From assembly GCA_001600415.1 (NCBI GenBank), contig BCJX01000002.1, forward strand, positions 481,341 to 545,340: a stretch of 64,000 nt of DNA. The letters run 5' to 3'. The translations under genes and the position numbers were made by a program. Every line of letters begins with the position of its first letter. The stretch's first letter is position 1. Of this stretch, positions 1 to 11,780 are shown one piece after another. Source of the DNA: Pascua guehoae (lineage: Eukaryota; Basidiomycota; Tremellomycetes; Trichosporonales; Trichosporonaceae). A model generated the notes under the pieces. That model was given only the letters and a program-made list of their open reading frames with translations. It was not told where the DNA came from and did no database searches.

Positions 1-156
1 ATCCACAATTACTAAACGTACATACTCGTATGGCTACAACTAGCATGGAGGCAAAGAGGAAAGAGGACATGATGAGGGCACAAGTCTCGGCTCAAGCGCC
101 CCAGAGTCTGCCGTACCGCGTCTCTGGCGACCCGGGCTCGAGGTCGTCGACACCCA

Positions 157-1500
157 TCACGGTGTGGTAGTCGGGATCGCCTGTGTGTGAGTATATGTAC
201 AAGATGAGCACAGGGCCAGTGCCAGCACGACAACTGTGGCGCACCAATGATCCCAGCTGGCACGTCCCATCCCGAACTCACAATCACAAGCATCACACAC
301 GCCCGCGCGCTCATAGTGTATCCTGTCAAACACCTCTGCGACGACATCGGCATCCACGCCGCGCGCGGCGAGGTCGCGCTCGAGGCCCACGCGGAGACTC
401 TCCTTGACCATGCCCTCGACTTCGGCGTACCAGACGCCGGTCGAGTCGTCGTCATCGCGCGCCTCCTTTGTGAGGAGTCCGCCCTGGATACCGCAAAACG
501 TCCAGTGTGTGCCGCGGATGGCCTCGCTGGGGTCGGTCCCGCGCGGAAAGTGGTCCTTGATAGCGACGCTCATCTGCCACGGGCGCTGGTTCCACTCTGG
601 GCCCGGGACGCGCGCGGCGTCGGCGCGCGTGGGGAAGCGGAAGCGGCCTGGAAACCACGGGTGGGCCACGACGTGGGGCGCAAAGTGGTACACGTTGCGG
701 GTCTGGAGGTCGGGGAGGATCTGGTGCGTCACGTCGTGTACTGTGAGGGAGTGCAGTGTCCACGGACTCGCGAGGAGGGCCAGGCGGCGCACAAACTGGT
801 ACTGGCCGCGCTGGGTGCGGTCCCGGTGTTCCTCCCAGTTGACGCTCGGCACCAGGCGGAACCGGATACACAGCGCGCGCGGCGAGGCTGCCGCGCCGAG
901 CGCCTCGAGCAGCGTCGGGTTGCGGGGGCGTGTGTAGTCGTCCGGCGTCCAGGTGCGCCATTGCCCCACCGCGTGCGGGAGGAGACACACAGAGTGGACC
1001 CCGGGAAGCAGGCGCACGCCCCTCTCCGAGGCCGAGGCGGCCGCCGCGGCGAACGCGGCGTATGTCGGGTCCGGAGACAGGGCGCGCACGACTACGCGGC
1101 GCACCCACGACAGACAGCGCAGGCGGCGCACGACACACGCCGAGGCGTGTGTCCACCACTCTGCTGGATCTACATCCGCATCCGCATCGGCGTTGACCTC
1201 CCCGTCAACATCCGCCGCCCCATGCGCCCCCGCCCGATCAACCCCGACCTCGAACCCCCTACCCTTCGCCCCCTTCCCATCATCAAACCCCGGGAACCCG
1301 CGCACATCCTCGACCGAGAGCTCGAGCACGCCCGCGCCCCGCGCGCCAACCTCAAACTCGGCGTAGAGCACCGGTGCAGCCGCCGCGTACGCCTCGCTTC
1401 CCACCGCAGACAGGGCGGCGAGCGTGCCCCCCGCCCCCACCGCGGCGAGCTCTTCGGCGACGCGCCGGAGTATGTCGGCTGGGATCACGGGCTGGGACAT
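157..1500 (-). CDS. F-box-like protein, 447 aa (paralogue of the 23.3-kb gene)
   Basis: Single-exon gene of 447 codons starting at the ATG whose complement is 1498-1500. The N-terminus (IPADILRRVAEELA followed by an Ala/Leu-rich segment and a VLYAEFEV strand) resembles the degenerate F-box/helix start of fungal F-box-like proteins, which act as substrate receptors or unknown scaffolds; that role is inferred only. An Asp/Ala-rich acidic stretch lies near residues 95-110. The C-terminal third (RRLALLASPW, ILPDLQTRNVYHFAP) aligns clearly with the protein at 23317-25176, so the two are paralogues. Near the C-terminus is a CDACDC cysteine cluster matching the CLAC of the paralogue. The last ~30 residues after that cluster are hydrophobic and have no counterpart in the paralogue, so the true end could be earlier through an unrecognised intron. 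No transmembrane or enzyme motif is convincing elsewhere. Confidence 0.7.
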   Translation of the reverse strand: MSQPVIPADILRRVAEELAAVGAGGTLAALSAVGSEAYAAAAPVLYAEFEVGARGAGVLELSVEDVRGFPGFDDGKGAKGRGFEVGVDRAGAHGAADVDGEVNADADADVDPAEWWTHASACVVRRLRCLSWVRRVVVRALSPDPTYAAFAAAAASASERGVRLLPGVHSVCLLPHAVGQWRTWTPDDYTRPRNPTLLEALGAAASPRALCIRFRLVPSVNWEEHRDRTQRGQYQFVRRLALLASPWTLHSLTVHDVTHQILPDLQTRNVYHFAPHVVAHPWFPGRFRFPTRADAARVPGPEWNQRPWQMSVAIKDHFPRGTDPSEAIRGTHWTFCGIQGGLLTKEARDDDDSTGVWYAEVEGMVKESLRVGLERDLAARGVDADVVAEVFDRIHYERAGVCDACDCEFGMGRASWDHWCATVVVLALALCSSCTYTHTQAIPTTTP

Positions 1501-2348
1501 GGTCGTCTTGTGTAATGGGAGGAAGGTGAGATGGAGGATGTTTCTCCAGAAAGAGGTTGATGGGACGACGACGTGTGGCGAGATGCGAGGGGCAGGTGAC
1601 CTGTGTCAGATGATGCACCGTTGCATTTGGCTTCAGGGTCCGTGTTTTTTTATCAGATTAGCGCCCGGTCGGCCGATATCCCGCCCACCGTCCACTTATC
1701 GTCCTCACCTGCATGCGTTGTCGGCTAGCTCTGGCCGCAGGGCAATGTGGGACGATGAGGGCCGTACAGACGAGTACGTAGTAGTGCATGTTGTGCATGG
1801 TGGAGCGGCTTGTTGGCCGCATACACCAAGCTCTGTGGAGTGTTCACAAACGAGCTTGTTGGCGGCCATGAAATGACTCTGGCAGGAGTGTCCCCCATTG
1901 TCCGTACACTGCCCTACAGTCCGCTGAAAGCCGTGCCCAGTGACACTCTGTGTGATGGCTTCTCCACTCTTGGCGCATTGGCGCAGAGCAAGAGCCTAGA
2001 CCATGGAGCGTCGTCTTCAGAGCCGAATGGGCATGTACTACATTCAGATCCAAACTCGGCCGTACAGGCCCGCACACGCACTTCCACATATCCGCTGGCC
2101 ATTCACTAGTACATATGCTCCTTTCCTAGGTCCGTTGCCAGTCCGCCGTTGGGCCATGACTGGAGGGAAGGGCAGTACAGACCTGTGCCAATGCGCCGCT
2201 CTGACGCAGGAAGCTGCGTCAGAAGAGGGGAAACATGAGAGCTCCATCAACGGAGAGAAAATACTAACACAGGGTAAACACTAAATGGGGTGGAGGAACT
2301 CGACTTCACTTGTGCCAAGGTGAACACCGACTGAGGCTCGCCGTGGCC
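1501..2348. other. Intergenic, promoter of the 157-1500 gene
   Basis: About 850 bp between two minus-strand genes. It should hold the promoter and 5' UTR of the gene at 157-1500 and the 3' end of the gene at 2349. I see no open frame with family signal, no repeat and no clear TATA box. Confidence 0.6.
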
Positions 2349-3815
2349 CTAGAAATAAACCTCCTCCTCGCAAAGCCCCCGCCGGTTGCGCACCCTGCCC
2401 TCGCCCCTCCCACACGCCTCACACTTGGACGTCTTTGGACCGTGGAAAAAGTCAAACATCTCCACGCGCTGCTGGTACTCGCGCACGGCGTCCTCGTTCT
2501 CCGGGTCGGACCCGCCGTCGCCGTAAAGGTTGTTGGTGCGGGAAAGCTCGTACTCATAATACCCGTTCGAGTCGTCGTCGTCGTCGTCGTTGTCGTCGCC
2601 AGAGGACGGGTCGGACGTGTGCACGGGCTCAATAAGAACCTGGTCGTGGCCGTCAAACTCATCACGTACGACCGTGACAAACTTTTGCTCGAGGGCTCGG
2701 ACTTGTGCATTGCTCAGCCCAGAGTAGACCATGTTGCGCCGCCGCGGCTTGTCACCGTACGCGACGCTCTCAAGTGTCTCAGCCGCGACCGTGTACACGT
2801 CCTCGGCGAGGTCCCAGAGAAGTTCGTTGGAGACTGCCACGTACGCCTTCCCATCCGGCTCGTCGTCACCGTCGTCGTCGTCGCCGTCGTACCCGTCTTC
2901 ATGATCTTCGACCCCCTCGCGGCGCGTCTTCGCGTTCTCAGGCTTGATGTAAGAGGAGGGATACGGTCCGCTCGCGGGGCCCGTCTCGACGTCGATAAAA
3001 TGCCGCCAGCTGCAGCGGATGCGCGTCCACGGCGCCAAGTGTGTGCGCGGGAACGTCGAGTGTGTGTTGAGACAGTACACAAAGCCCCATGTGTCATCGT
3101 TGATCAGGGCAGTGAGTAGAGCGTGCTGGAGCTTCCCACACATGCCTGGGGGCATGTCATCGAGGTCCCAGCACTCCGGAACGGACCTAGGATAGAACAT
3201 TTTAACAAACTTGCGAATGCCCTTCAGGTTCACACCGTACCAGTCGCGCTCGATCCACTGCGTGTCCGGGACGGCGTGTTCGACGTTATTGCACGGGGTG
3301 GGATGGTCGGGAGCAATATGCTGGAGGAGGGCGGCCATGAAGCCACGCCCAAGTGCGATGCCCTGGACGCGGGGGAAGATCGTGAAGACAGGCTTTAGCT
3401 CGCCGTTGGCGTCGGCGTACATGGCCCACGTCTTGTAGCGATCGTACGACACGGCATCCGCGCTGGGAACGTAGTGCAATGAGACGTAGCGCGTGTGGAG
3501 AAATTGGGCCAGCTTGCGCGGCGCCCGGCCCTTGCGAGTCTCGCGACGGTGCACGGGGATGTCGGTGAGGGTGGGACATGGGAGCGCTTTCCCATCTGGG
3601 CCCTCTTCGAGCGAGATGTCTGTGAACAGCCGCACCATCTGGAGGTCCGAGTAGAGATGAATGTGCGAGTAGAGGAGGGGGATTATGCGCTCGTGCCACG
3701 CGTGTGAGCAGCGCGCCCACCGCGCGAGGAGGGCTCCGTCGTGTTCGGGATCGCAGTAGCTGAAAACGATATCGACGAGCTCGGGCGGGAGCGGGATGGT
3801 GCCCAAGGGCTTCAT
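2349..3815 (-). CDS. F-box-like protein with acidic region and C-terminal Cys pair, 488 aa
   Basis: Single-exon gene, 488 codons. I chose the ATG at 3815 because it is followed at once by IPLPPELVDIVFSYCDPEHD, the typical opening of an F-box-like domain; an in-frame ATG at 3989 would add 58 residues of Pro/Ser-rich low complexity that look like translated 5' UTR. F-box proteins link substrates to SCF ubiquitin ligases; here that role is only inferred from the short N-terminal motif. The middle (about residues 70-270) has no family I recognise. Acidic tracts (DGDDDDGDDE and a run of eight Asp) lie in the C-terminal half, encoded by GAC/GAT repeats. The protein ends with CEAC and a further Cys, echoing the cysteine pairs at the ends of the other two F-box-like proteins of this window, though overall sequence similarity to them is weak. 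Confidence 0.7.
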   Translation of the reverse strand: MKPLGTIPLPPELVDIVFSYCDPEHDGALLARWARCSHAWHERIIPLLYSHIHLYSDLQMVRLFTDISLEEGPDGKALPCPTLTDIPVHRRETRKGRAPRKLAQFLHTRYVSLHYVPSADAVSYDRYKTWAMYADANGELKPVFTIFPRVQGIALGRGFMAALLQHIAPDHPTPCNNVEHAVPDTQWIERDWYGVNLKGIRKFVKMFYPRSVPECWDLDDMPPGMCGKLQHALLTALINDDTWGFVYCLNTHSTFPRTHLAPWTRIRCSWRHFIDVETGPASGPYPSSYIKPENAKTRREGVEDHEDGYDGDDDDGDDEPDGKAYVAVSNELLWDLAEDVYTVAAETLESVAYGDKPRRRNMVYSGLSNAQVRALEQKFVTVVRDEFDGHDQVLIEPVHTSDPSSGDDNDDDDDDSNGYYEYELSRTNNLYGDGGSDPENEDAVREYQQRVEMFDFFHGPKTSKCEACGRGEGRVRNRRGLCEEEVYF

Positions 3816-5827
3816 GGTTGTGAGTGGGAGGTGAGTGGGAGAATGAGAAAATGGAGGGGAAGAAAACGACGGGAGGGGAAGAAAAGGAGGGCACGGTAGG
3901 ATGACCTCCACCAGCCGAATCCGGCTAAGATGAATGACGCACCGCATGGTCGCATCACCTCCAGAGCTCCAGTCGACTAACCCAGTCATGCATGTCTGAC
4001 CAGATGCGCCAAAGACGACTACTGTAACGTTTAGTCGAATGCAAGGCGCGTAAAACTAATACTGTACTATTGTACAGTACACGACTGTACAACTACAGTA
4101 CATGCTGCAGCTTGCTGGACCAGCGAGCAATGAGGGCATGGTAGATACGTGTAGCCACTCTCCACTCTGCAAGCTGTATTCAAAACCCTCGTGTTGGCAT
4201 ACACGCCTCCAGCGGCTAGGCCTCATCCATGTCCTTTCACTCACGCTCAATTCCAACAACTCCTCTTTGGGAAACGGCTCTTTACGGATTGCTGCTTCTG
4301 GTTTCCAAGCAATATCTGAACCCTTGTTCACCAGACCAGACCTGCCGTAAGCACCTAGGACACACCATAAGAACGCCGCCACACAATGGTGATCTCCATC
4401 CTGTAGTGTGTGTTCGCACTTCATCTACATCGCCCAACCTGCTCCTACTCCAGCCGCACGTCGAGAGGGGTGTTACCATGTCTCTCAGCTACCTGGCAAG
4501 CAGAGTTCATAAGGAACCCCGAGATCAGTTGTCGTGTTGTCTGCGGTAACGCTCTCCCCAAATACGGGACGGCAAAAGGGCCGAATAGTCTCTGCGTTCT
4601 CTCGGTGTCGTCCCTTCGTTCTCTTGCTTCGACCCTTTGTTATCTTCCCTCTACCACTCTTTCTATCGCGCTCGTCGTATTCGGTCAATTGCTCGGTTCA
4701 CCAGGTACGCCAACGACAGCGACGTGGGGTCGCCTCACGCTCACCGCCAGCGTAAACTCCACGCGCACTGTACCCAAACATCCCAGCCTGGCGTGCCCCT
4801 GCGCGGGCACAGAGAGAAGACCCACACCATGGACGGCGGCGTTCGTTCGCTCGCTGCCTACACGTACAATGACGCGTCGAGCTTGGCGCCCGCCGAGAGG
4901 CTGACGTAGTCGTGTTTGAAGATTGCTTGTGGAGACACAATGCGACTCGGCGCACACCAGTGGGTTGTGCCCCTCAACGTCCGCAATGCGTGTGCTGTCG
5001 GGCGCTGGAAACTCTCCAGTATGGCACGCTGGGTCCCCGCGGGGTCTCCCTGCAGGACAAAAACAGGACGCCAGTGCTTTGGGTCAGTTTGATGAGCGGC
5101 AAAGCGTCAGCGTTCGTGCAGGTCTAGGAGCGTCTTGACAGAGAGTCGCCAGGTGAATGCAGGTGGGCCGTGTGGTCGGTTTATCGTGCCGCGTGGTATG
5201 TGTAGCTTGGATTCCAGCATGCCAGGGACACCAACGCCACATGCGCCACTGGTCCTGCGCCGGCTTACGGATGTGAGATGACCGCTACCGCAGCTTTGGG
5301 GATCGGGTACTCCGGTCCGGCGGTTTGGGTGTGGGCAATGGAGGGGCGGCCGGGACGGCGACGGGGCTGCGGAGAATGGAGAGTATGCGGAGACGACAGA
5401 TCTGGGTACCATGCTGTACTCCTCGGGACACGTGCGCAGCAGCGAGAGATGCAGAGATGACCAACAGAGCAAAGATGGCAAGATGGCAGATGGGAAAAGG
5501 GAGAGTGCGCAGGTGGATGGGCATGGATTAGTGAGATTTGAATTCGCCGCCCACTGCCCTGCCGACTTTTAATATTGCCACAAACTGAACTCTTTACAAC
5601 TCGCACCCCACACCGCTCGGCTCAAAAAGACACCGCTCGCCGCCATTCCCCGCGCTCCACTCTTCTTCTAGCTCGCCGCCCTCGTCGTCTTGGCCGCACC
5701 GCACGTCCCGCACTCCGCACCCGCGTCGGCGTCTTAACCCAACGCATCCGTCCTTGTCTTATCTCTCGACAACGCCGCGTTGTTATCGGGCAGTCCAGAC
5801 GCACGCGCGCACGCCGTAGTGTCCCCA
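3816..5827. other. Divergent intergenic region, no gene seen
   Basis: Two kilobases between divergently transcribed genes, so it should carry both promoters. Open frames here are short, compositionally random and overlapping on both strands. Around 4060-4105 there are several overlapping ACTGTAC/GTACAGT inverted repeats. I see nothing else to annotate. Confidence 0.6.
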
Positions 5828-8429
5828 ATGAACCAAAGTAGCGCACACGATGGGTCGAGCACATCGGCCTCGCCGCCAGTGGCCATCACCACCGGACAGG
5901 CCTCTGGGCCCAAACCCCCAGCGTGAGTGTGACCACCACCTTTCCCTGCCGAGTGGAACACTTCTTGCTGCTCAGTGTCGAGCCCCTTGGGGCCGCCAAG
6001 TCGACATCTATGTTACCGCCGGGTCCCACCTGGGGTCCCACAGTGCGGTACACACCCATCTGCTCACTAGCCACTCACACCCCAGCAAGATCAGCTGCCT
6101 CGCCTGCCGCGCCGCCAAGGTACGTGTGCCTCACCGACTGCCCTACCCGTGCTCATGCCCAGCGCAAATGCCTGACGCCCAACGCGCTCACGCGGTGCAA
6201 GCGCTGCGTCGACCAGAAGATCGAGTGCGAGTACCAGAAACACCGGCGGGGGCGGCGCAAAAAGGTCGTCGAGGACGGCGGGGCTGCCTCTGCTCCAACG
6301 GCGGCCCCGGGCCCGGCTGACCCGGGGAGCGTAGCGAGCAGCAGCGCCCTCAGTGGCCTTGGGAGTGGGGGACGGCCCTATGCCCGCCACCGGAGCCGGA
6401 GCACGTCGCGCGGCCGTTCGCGCTCGCCCGACCACCACCGCCGCGGAGGCATGCTCGCGCACGACGTTAGCGACCTACGCAGCCGCGACGACCGGTTCCG
6501 GCAGCCCGAGGCGCCGAGACCGAGGACGGATATTAGCTTTTCCCACGTCGTACCGTTTGAGGGCGACTCATCGCGTGAGTCCAAGTCGAAACGGGGGTGC
6601 CCCACCGTCTACCGTGAGAGTGCGCCGCTGACACCTCAGCGTATATTGACAAGGATCGCAAGCCCGTAGCGGCCGAGCCCTCACTCGCACTCCGTACCGA
6701 CTGTCCCGACCCCGTGCTGAGTGGCTTCCTCAGCGAGTCGGACGCCTACGAGCTGTTTGACTTGTACGTGAACCACATACCCGCTTCAAACTGCTGGCCA
6801 CTGGCTGACGTCATAGCTACTTCCACCACCTCAACGTGACAGTCGCCATCCTCGACCCGGTCCTGCACACGGTCTCCTACTGCCGCGACAAGAGCCCTCT
6901 GCTCTTCAGCGCCGTCCTGGCCGTGACCGCACGTATCGCAAAGCCCAAGGCGTATGAGGCGTGCCTGGCCATTGCCAACAAGCTTGTCGGCCAGGCGGTC
7001 GAGTACGGCCTGTGCAGCATCGAGGTTGTCCAAGCCTTGTTGCTGCTTATTCACTGGAAGAAGGCAGATGATGGGACGGCGTGGCGCAAGGCGGGGTACG
7101 CGATCCGCATGGCGCAGGAGTTGCGGCTTCACCACCGCGCACCCCGGCCCCTCCCGGACGACGAGCGGCAGGCGAGGGAGCTGCTGAACCGCGAACGGTG
7201 CTGGCTTAGTACGTCTAATGCAGCGTGCAAGTACTGACTTGTCTCCCAGACCTCATCCTTGTCGACTACCAGTACGCACCCGAAAACCATACCAGCTACT
7301 AGCTAGAGTTTACTGACGCGCCCAGTCTCGCAATGCACCACGCGCTCCCGCGCATGATCAGCGAGGACGACGTCGACGACCCGATCACATGGATTGCCGA
7401 ACACCCCAACCTCGCGTGTCCGGGTGAGGCGGTGATCCCGCCGTGGATCTCGTTTTCGCGCATGTGCCGCTTGTTTGCCGACATGCTCGCGAGTATGAAT
7501 GGGAGCCACTCCAACCTCCGGTCGCTGCAGTGGCTCGAGATGGAGTTTAAGCGCTGGCACAAGCGCTGGATCGAGCGGAGTAGTGCGTATGCGGCCGCGC
7601 CACGCGCGAGGGAGAAGACTAACGCCGCAGATGAGCACGGGTTTATGCGGCACCAGATTGCCATGCTACGGATGCAGCACGCGCTCCTGGGATTCCACAT
7701 TACCGAGTACCGCCTTCTGTTTACCGCGCGCTACCGCTCCGACGACGAAGTGCTCGACACGTCTGAGCCGTCGCCGCTGAGCTATGCGTTTGGCGAGTGT
7801 GTCGACGCCGCACTTGGCCTCTTTGACATTTTCCAAAACGAAATGGTCAAGAACGGCTGGCTGCCCGTCACGTTTGGCATCACCTGGGTCGGCGTGGCCA
7901 TTACATCCGTGTGGCTCATAAAGGTGAGCCAACCGCAACTCTCCCGTGCTGACTTTAGAACTTTGGCCCGATGGACGCGACAGACCGCGGCCGCGTGGTG
8001 CGCACGCTCGCCGAGGCCGCCGACTCGATGGCGGACGCGTCCCAGACCTCGGATGACATGCCCGCCTACACCCACCGGCTGCTCAAGCACCTCCTCGGCT
8101 CGGTCATGTCGACGATGCAGCAGAGCCACGGCGCAAACCCAGGCAACAGCAGCAGTACCGCCGTGACGTCGCAGGCGCCTACTGTGGGTCCCCCAACACC
8201 GCCCCAATGGACGACCATGAGCGCCCAGCAACTGTCTAGTGCACAGCAGATTATCCAGGACCACCTGTGGCATCCAAACATCTTTGACCCAATACAGCCC
8301 CAGATCCAGCCCCAGGCTCAGCAGCCATTGCACGTCGGCACGGGGGTAGGACTGGGGCCCGCGGCCCTGCCCGATACCGTGCTCAGTAGCGAGGTGCTCT
8401 TCCCTGCCGCCGACGATGATATTTGGTGA
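5828..8429 (+). CDS. Zn2Cys6 fungal-specific transcription factor, 715 aa, 8 exons
   Basis: Exons I read: 5828-5922, 6086-6119, 6163-6574, 6640-6763, 6817-7208, 7250-7271, 7326-7923, 7959-8429; the sum is 2148 nt, an exact 716 codons. After splicing exons 2 and 3 the protein reads CLACRAAKRKC then CKRCVDQKIEC: spacing C-x2-C-x6-C-x8-C-x2-C-x6-C, a complete zinc binuclear cluster, followed by a basic HRRGRRKK linker. An intron cuts the cluster just before its third Cys codon region. Further on is the fungal transcription factor regulatory domain (LFDFYFHHLN, ILDPVLHTV, LLLLIHWKKAD, GYAIRMAQELRLHH, CWLNLILVDY). The N-terminus is Ser/Thr-rich and the C-terminus Gln-rich, like an activation domain. 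It should be a nuclear DNA-binding regulator of unknown target genes; CGG-type sites are expected for the family. Small exon 6 (22 nt) is supported by frame and by the conserved CWLNLI block. Confidence 0.85.
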
Positions 8430-8466
8430 GTACGAGTGGGGCGGGGCGAGGGAGGCGCGCGGCGCG

Positions 8467-8523
<57 letters not shown>

Positions 8524-9105
8524 GGGAAGCGGAGGAGGAGCGAGGGAGAGCGGCAGAGACGGGGGAGAGGCGGAGGCAGAGGGAGGGCAACACTGATGCC
8601 AGGAAATTGATCTTCCCCCTATGATGGAGCGAGGCGCGCGTTTGCATAGACTAGTTTGTTATTTGTTTGTCATGTACGACGTTGCTTGTCTTGTCCTTTG
8701 TGCAGTGACGTGCTCGTCGCAGCAAAATGCGCAGTAGCACCAGTTATGCCTATGTGGCAACTTTCGACCTGTGAAGATCAACATCCACACTGCGCTCGGC
8801 CATCCCCGCCCTGCGCCCTTCGCATTACGTCGGCACGCCCTACCTAAGCACGGACGAGCACGACGGACTTGATGAATTATAGTCAGCAAGCGTCGGAAGT
8901 TGTCCCCGCGCACCTCGGCCCACCGGCCCGCCCCGCGCTCCCATTGGGTGCCCGGCCCCGGATGTCCGGCATTCGGCCCCGCCCGACTAGCCGAGCCCTC
9001 CTCGGCCATCCTCCCCTCCCCCACCCCACCACCCCACCAGCCCAAACTCGTCCACCACTGCATACCACACTTTCTGCGCTCTTTACCCCGGCCCCGCTCA
9101 TCCCA
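8430..9105. other. Intergenic region with long poly-G
   Basis: Holds the 3' UTR of the upstream regulator, an uninterrupted G run (listed separately) and the promoter of the YCII gene. No coding frame is convincing. Confidence 0.6.
8468..8522. repeat. 55-bp uninterrupted G homopolymer
   Basis: Fifty-five consecutive G on the + strand, 39 bp after the stop codon of the upstream regulator, so in its transcribed 3' region. Such a tract can form G-quadruplexes and is hard to sequence, so its exact length may be an assembly estimate. Confidence 0.9.
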
Positions 9106-10315
9106 ATGTCGACTCTTAACCTCGCCCGCTCGCACTCCCGCTCTCTCAGCTCGCTCCGCTCGCTTCGTTTGCTCCACACGACCCCCCCCGCCGCCATGCC
9201 GCTGTTTGTCGCCTACTGCCCCGACTACCCCAACAACCTCGAGACGCGCAAGGCGAATCGTGCGCAGCACCTCGCGGCTGCTGGCGAGGACAAGAAGACG
9301 GGCGCGAGCGGTGAGTTTGGGTTTGGGCGCGGTGGGGCGGGGCCGGGCATTTGGTCCTGGCCGACGGAGTGACACGGCAGGGAGGAGGGATGTTTGGGAT
9401 GGGGGGATGTAAGATGGAAGGCGTTGGTGAATAGCTTGGGCGGGGAATACGAGCGGCATCGAGATACCAGAATGCGGCGATCGCACTGTACAGTGTGTAC
9501 AACAAGGGCGTGCGAATACGCCCACTGAGCGTGATGTACGCGTGTGCTCCTCAGGTCGGGTACACTGGGGATCCAGTGCTCAGTGCCGCACTGCAGCTCA
9601 CAGTGCTGGTGCTTTATGACCTGAACTGTCATCGCCGACTCTGCCAAGCTAAAGTCGAGATGGTTGCTGAGAGCTGTTGTTCGGGAAGGGCATAACGGCC
9701 GAGCAGAGATTGTGTGGTCGTCTCGGGCTGAGGCAGCTGGTTGGTTCTGGCTGCGAGGAATAGCAAAGGTGGGAGACTGTGACATGTGGGCTGTAGGGCA
9801 ATCGGCTCGATGCGTACCCTTGGTGCGCATCCTGCCGTCGGTCAAGTGGAATCCAAACCCGTTGCGCGTTGCGAATACGTGCCGACTCGCGAGGGACGAT
9901 CTCGAGGTCTCGAACTACTGCAGCTTTCGAGTCTATTCCACCCCGTCGCATATTCTAGCCCCTATGGCACCCCGCGCCAATCCCCAACTTTCCCAACCCC
10001 ATGTTCACACCCCAACCCCAACCCCACGTCCCCNCCCTCCCAATTTGGCATCCCCAAACTAACCCCCCAGTCTTCGGCCGCGCCTTCCTCACCGACGCCG
10101 TGTCGACACACGAAGCGGGCAAGCCCAGCGCCGACCAGCTGACCGGCATGGACGGCTCGGTCATGATCCTCCGCTTCCCCACGATCGAGGATGCGTGGGC
10201 GCGCGTAAAGGCCGACCAGTACTGGATCGGCGGCGTGTGGGACAAGGACGCGGTGCGCGTCAGCGAGCTCATTGCCAATGACGTCGATGAGACGCTCAAG
10301 GTTGTTGACAAGTAG
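9106..10315 (+). CDS. YCII-domain protein with probable mitochondrial presequence, 149 aa
   Basis: Two exons, 9106-9310 and 10071-10315 (450 nt, 149 residues). The protein has MPLFVAYCPDYPNN, then GRAFLTDAV, a GMDGSVMILRFPT strand and ADQYWIGGVWDKDAV, the pattern of the small YCII/DUF1428-like ferredoxin-fold domain. YCII proteins are related to muconolactone isomerase-like folds; the reaction of fungal members is mostly unknown. The first 30 residues (MSTLNLARSHSRSLSSLRSL, then LLHTTPP) are rich in Arg, Ser and Leu with no acidic residue, which suggests a mitochondrial targeting peptide; the internal Met at residue 31 could give a cytosolic form. The 760-bp intron is unusually long for this locus, ends in ...CCCCCCAG and carries one ambiguous base at 10034. 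A copy of this gene's last 58 bp lies at 13351-13408. Confidence 0.8.
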
Positions 10316-10505
10316 TGGGGCCATTGGGGGTATGAATCGGATTATATGGCAACATAGCCGCGAAGGCTGTCCAGTGGTGGACCCGCGGTTCCGAGGTGGT
10401 CAGCTTGGCCTCATGGACGACCATTGACAGTCAACGCAGCCGAGGATTATGACAAAACGGAGTATTGCCCATGGGAGAAGCAGAAACCCAGCTGGGCCCA
10501 ACCAA

Positions 10506-10533
10506 CCCCCCCCCCCCCCCCCCCCCCCCCCCC
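10506..10533. repeat. 28-bp poly-C tract
   Basis: Uninterrupted run of 28 C on the + strand, intergenic. Confidence 0.9.
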
Positions 10534-10689
10534 AGCCCCCTCCCCCAACCTACTCACCAGTCTCTGCCGCCCCACTCCGGGGATTAAACACCCCTCTAGA
10601 TGCGTGAGAGGTGTGGTTCACGCATCCTGCACACTCACTGCGCGCGTCTCACAAGCCCCACAACGAGTGAGTGGAGCAGGGTACTTCAC

Positions 10690-10896
10690 CGGCACTCTCT
10701 ACACGATCACTGGCGCAACGTGGAGCCGGCAATTGCAGCTCAGCATATCGGCTGGTACCGTCGCGTGTGCGGGCGGAACGTGTCCCTTGGCGACATTGTC
10801 AAGCAGCACGGCCTGCACGAGGGATGGGATGACGAGTGGCAGAGCTATACTGGCGACGAGGGCCGGTTGCTGGATTATCTCGAGGATAAGTCATGA
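10690..10896 (+). pseudogene. Possible gene remnant or small ORF
   Basis: The last ~65 codons of an open frame ending at the TGA at 10894-10896 read like real protein (HIGWYRRVCGRN, LGDIVKQHGLHEGWDDEW, LLDYLEDKS), with GC-rich third positions, while the upstream part of the frame looks random. I recognise no family. It may be the last exon of an unresolved gene or the tail of a decayed one. No start codon or splice acceptor is clearly supported. Confidence 0.3.
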
Positions 10897-11214
10897 GACG
10901 TGTGCCACTTTCAACCACCCATCGCATTGTACACTTGCACCCCGAGGAAATACTTCCCAACATCCATGACAGTTAAAGAGATGAAATGTTGCATGCATGG
11001 TCCAAAGATATAGAGCTATATACGACAAGGAGAATGAATGCATAGCTCAAGGTTTAATGTGCACACAACACCAGTACAACTCTTTGATTATGCCTTCATT
11101 GAACCCACATATGAGACTACCACGCTCAGCTGGGGCCATATGAAGATGCGCGCCCTTTACGACCAAACGATGGCACGGCAGGTGACCACATTGATGTTCG
11201 CTACGCGCGCGCTA

Positions 11215-11302
11215 CCGTTGTACCCTGCATTTCCTGCATGTGCGTGCAGCCAACACCCAAGCTGAATGTGGCAGTCTCACGACTTTCGGGATACACCTGT
11301 AC
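11215..11302 (-). mobile_element. Partial copy of the inverted-repeat element at 29.4 kb
   Basis: The segment GCTGAATGTGGCAGTCTCAC through CACCTGTA is closely similar to the reverse complement of one end of the 29432-29652 element, including internal sequence (GTACCCTGC.TTTCCTGCA versus GTATCCTGC.GTTCCTGCA). I find only this end, so the copy is truncated or its other end is too diverged to see. Confidence 0.55.
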
Positions 11303-11780
11303 CTGTCTATCTCTTCCTGTCCATTCCTTCCTCATTAACTTGGACAGTGTTCCCAAGCTGTTCCGCCAAGCTTGGGTCCCCAATGTGCGAGAAATTGACT
11401 TGTTTGGGAAGAGTTGCAGGGATGTTCAATGTGTTGTAGAAACTAGAGGACGGAGTAACATGAAGAACAGTGCTCCAGAGATCTACCCGTAAGAGTACCG
11501 GCGCGCCAGGCCGCGCATGTGGCACAGCCACAGGCACTGTCTCTATTACACCATCATGGCATTGAGGTACTGACACTCAGATACTCAATTTCCATCCTTT
11601 AATCCAAACTTCCTTTCTCATTGACCACCACATGTTAGTAATTTTAATTCATCTGGTATGGCACAAGCCATCCCGACGGCGGCCTCTAGATTGTCCGCAC
11701 CCCTAGTACTTAAATAGCCTCGCTCGTGCCCATATCTCTGTCACGCAACGTCGTCTACAACATTCCCGACCCCGTTCCCC

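Noticed and set aside
247..1515. 422-aa open frame on + strand
   Set aside because: Antisense shadow of the F-box-like gene at 157-1500; composition is Arg-rich and without family signal.
3870..3989. Upstream start for the F-box-like gene at 2349-3815
   Set aside because: The extra 58 residues are low-complexity Pro/Ser and His; the F-box-like motif begins right after the downstream ATG.
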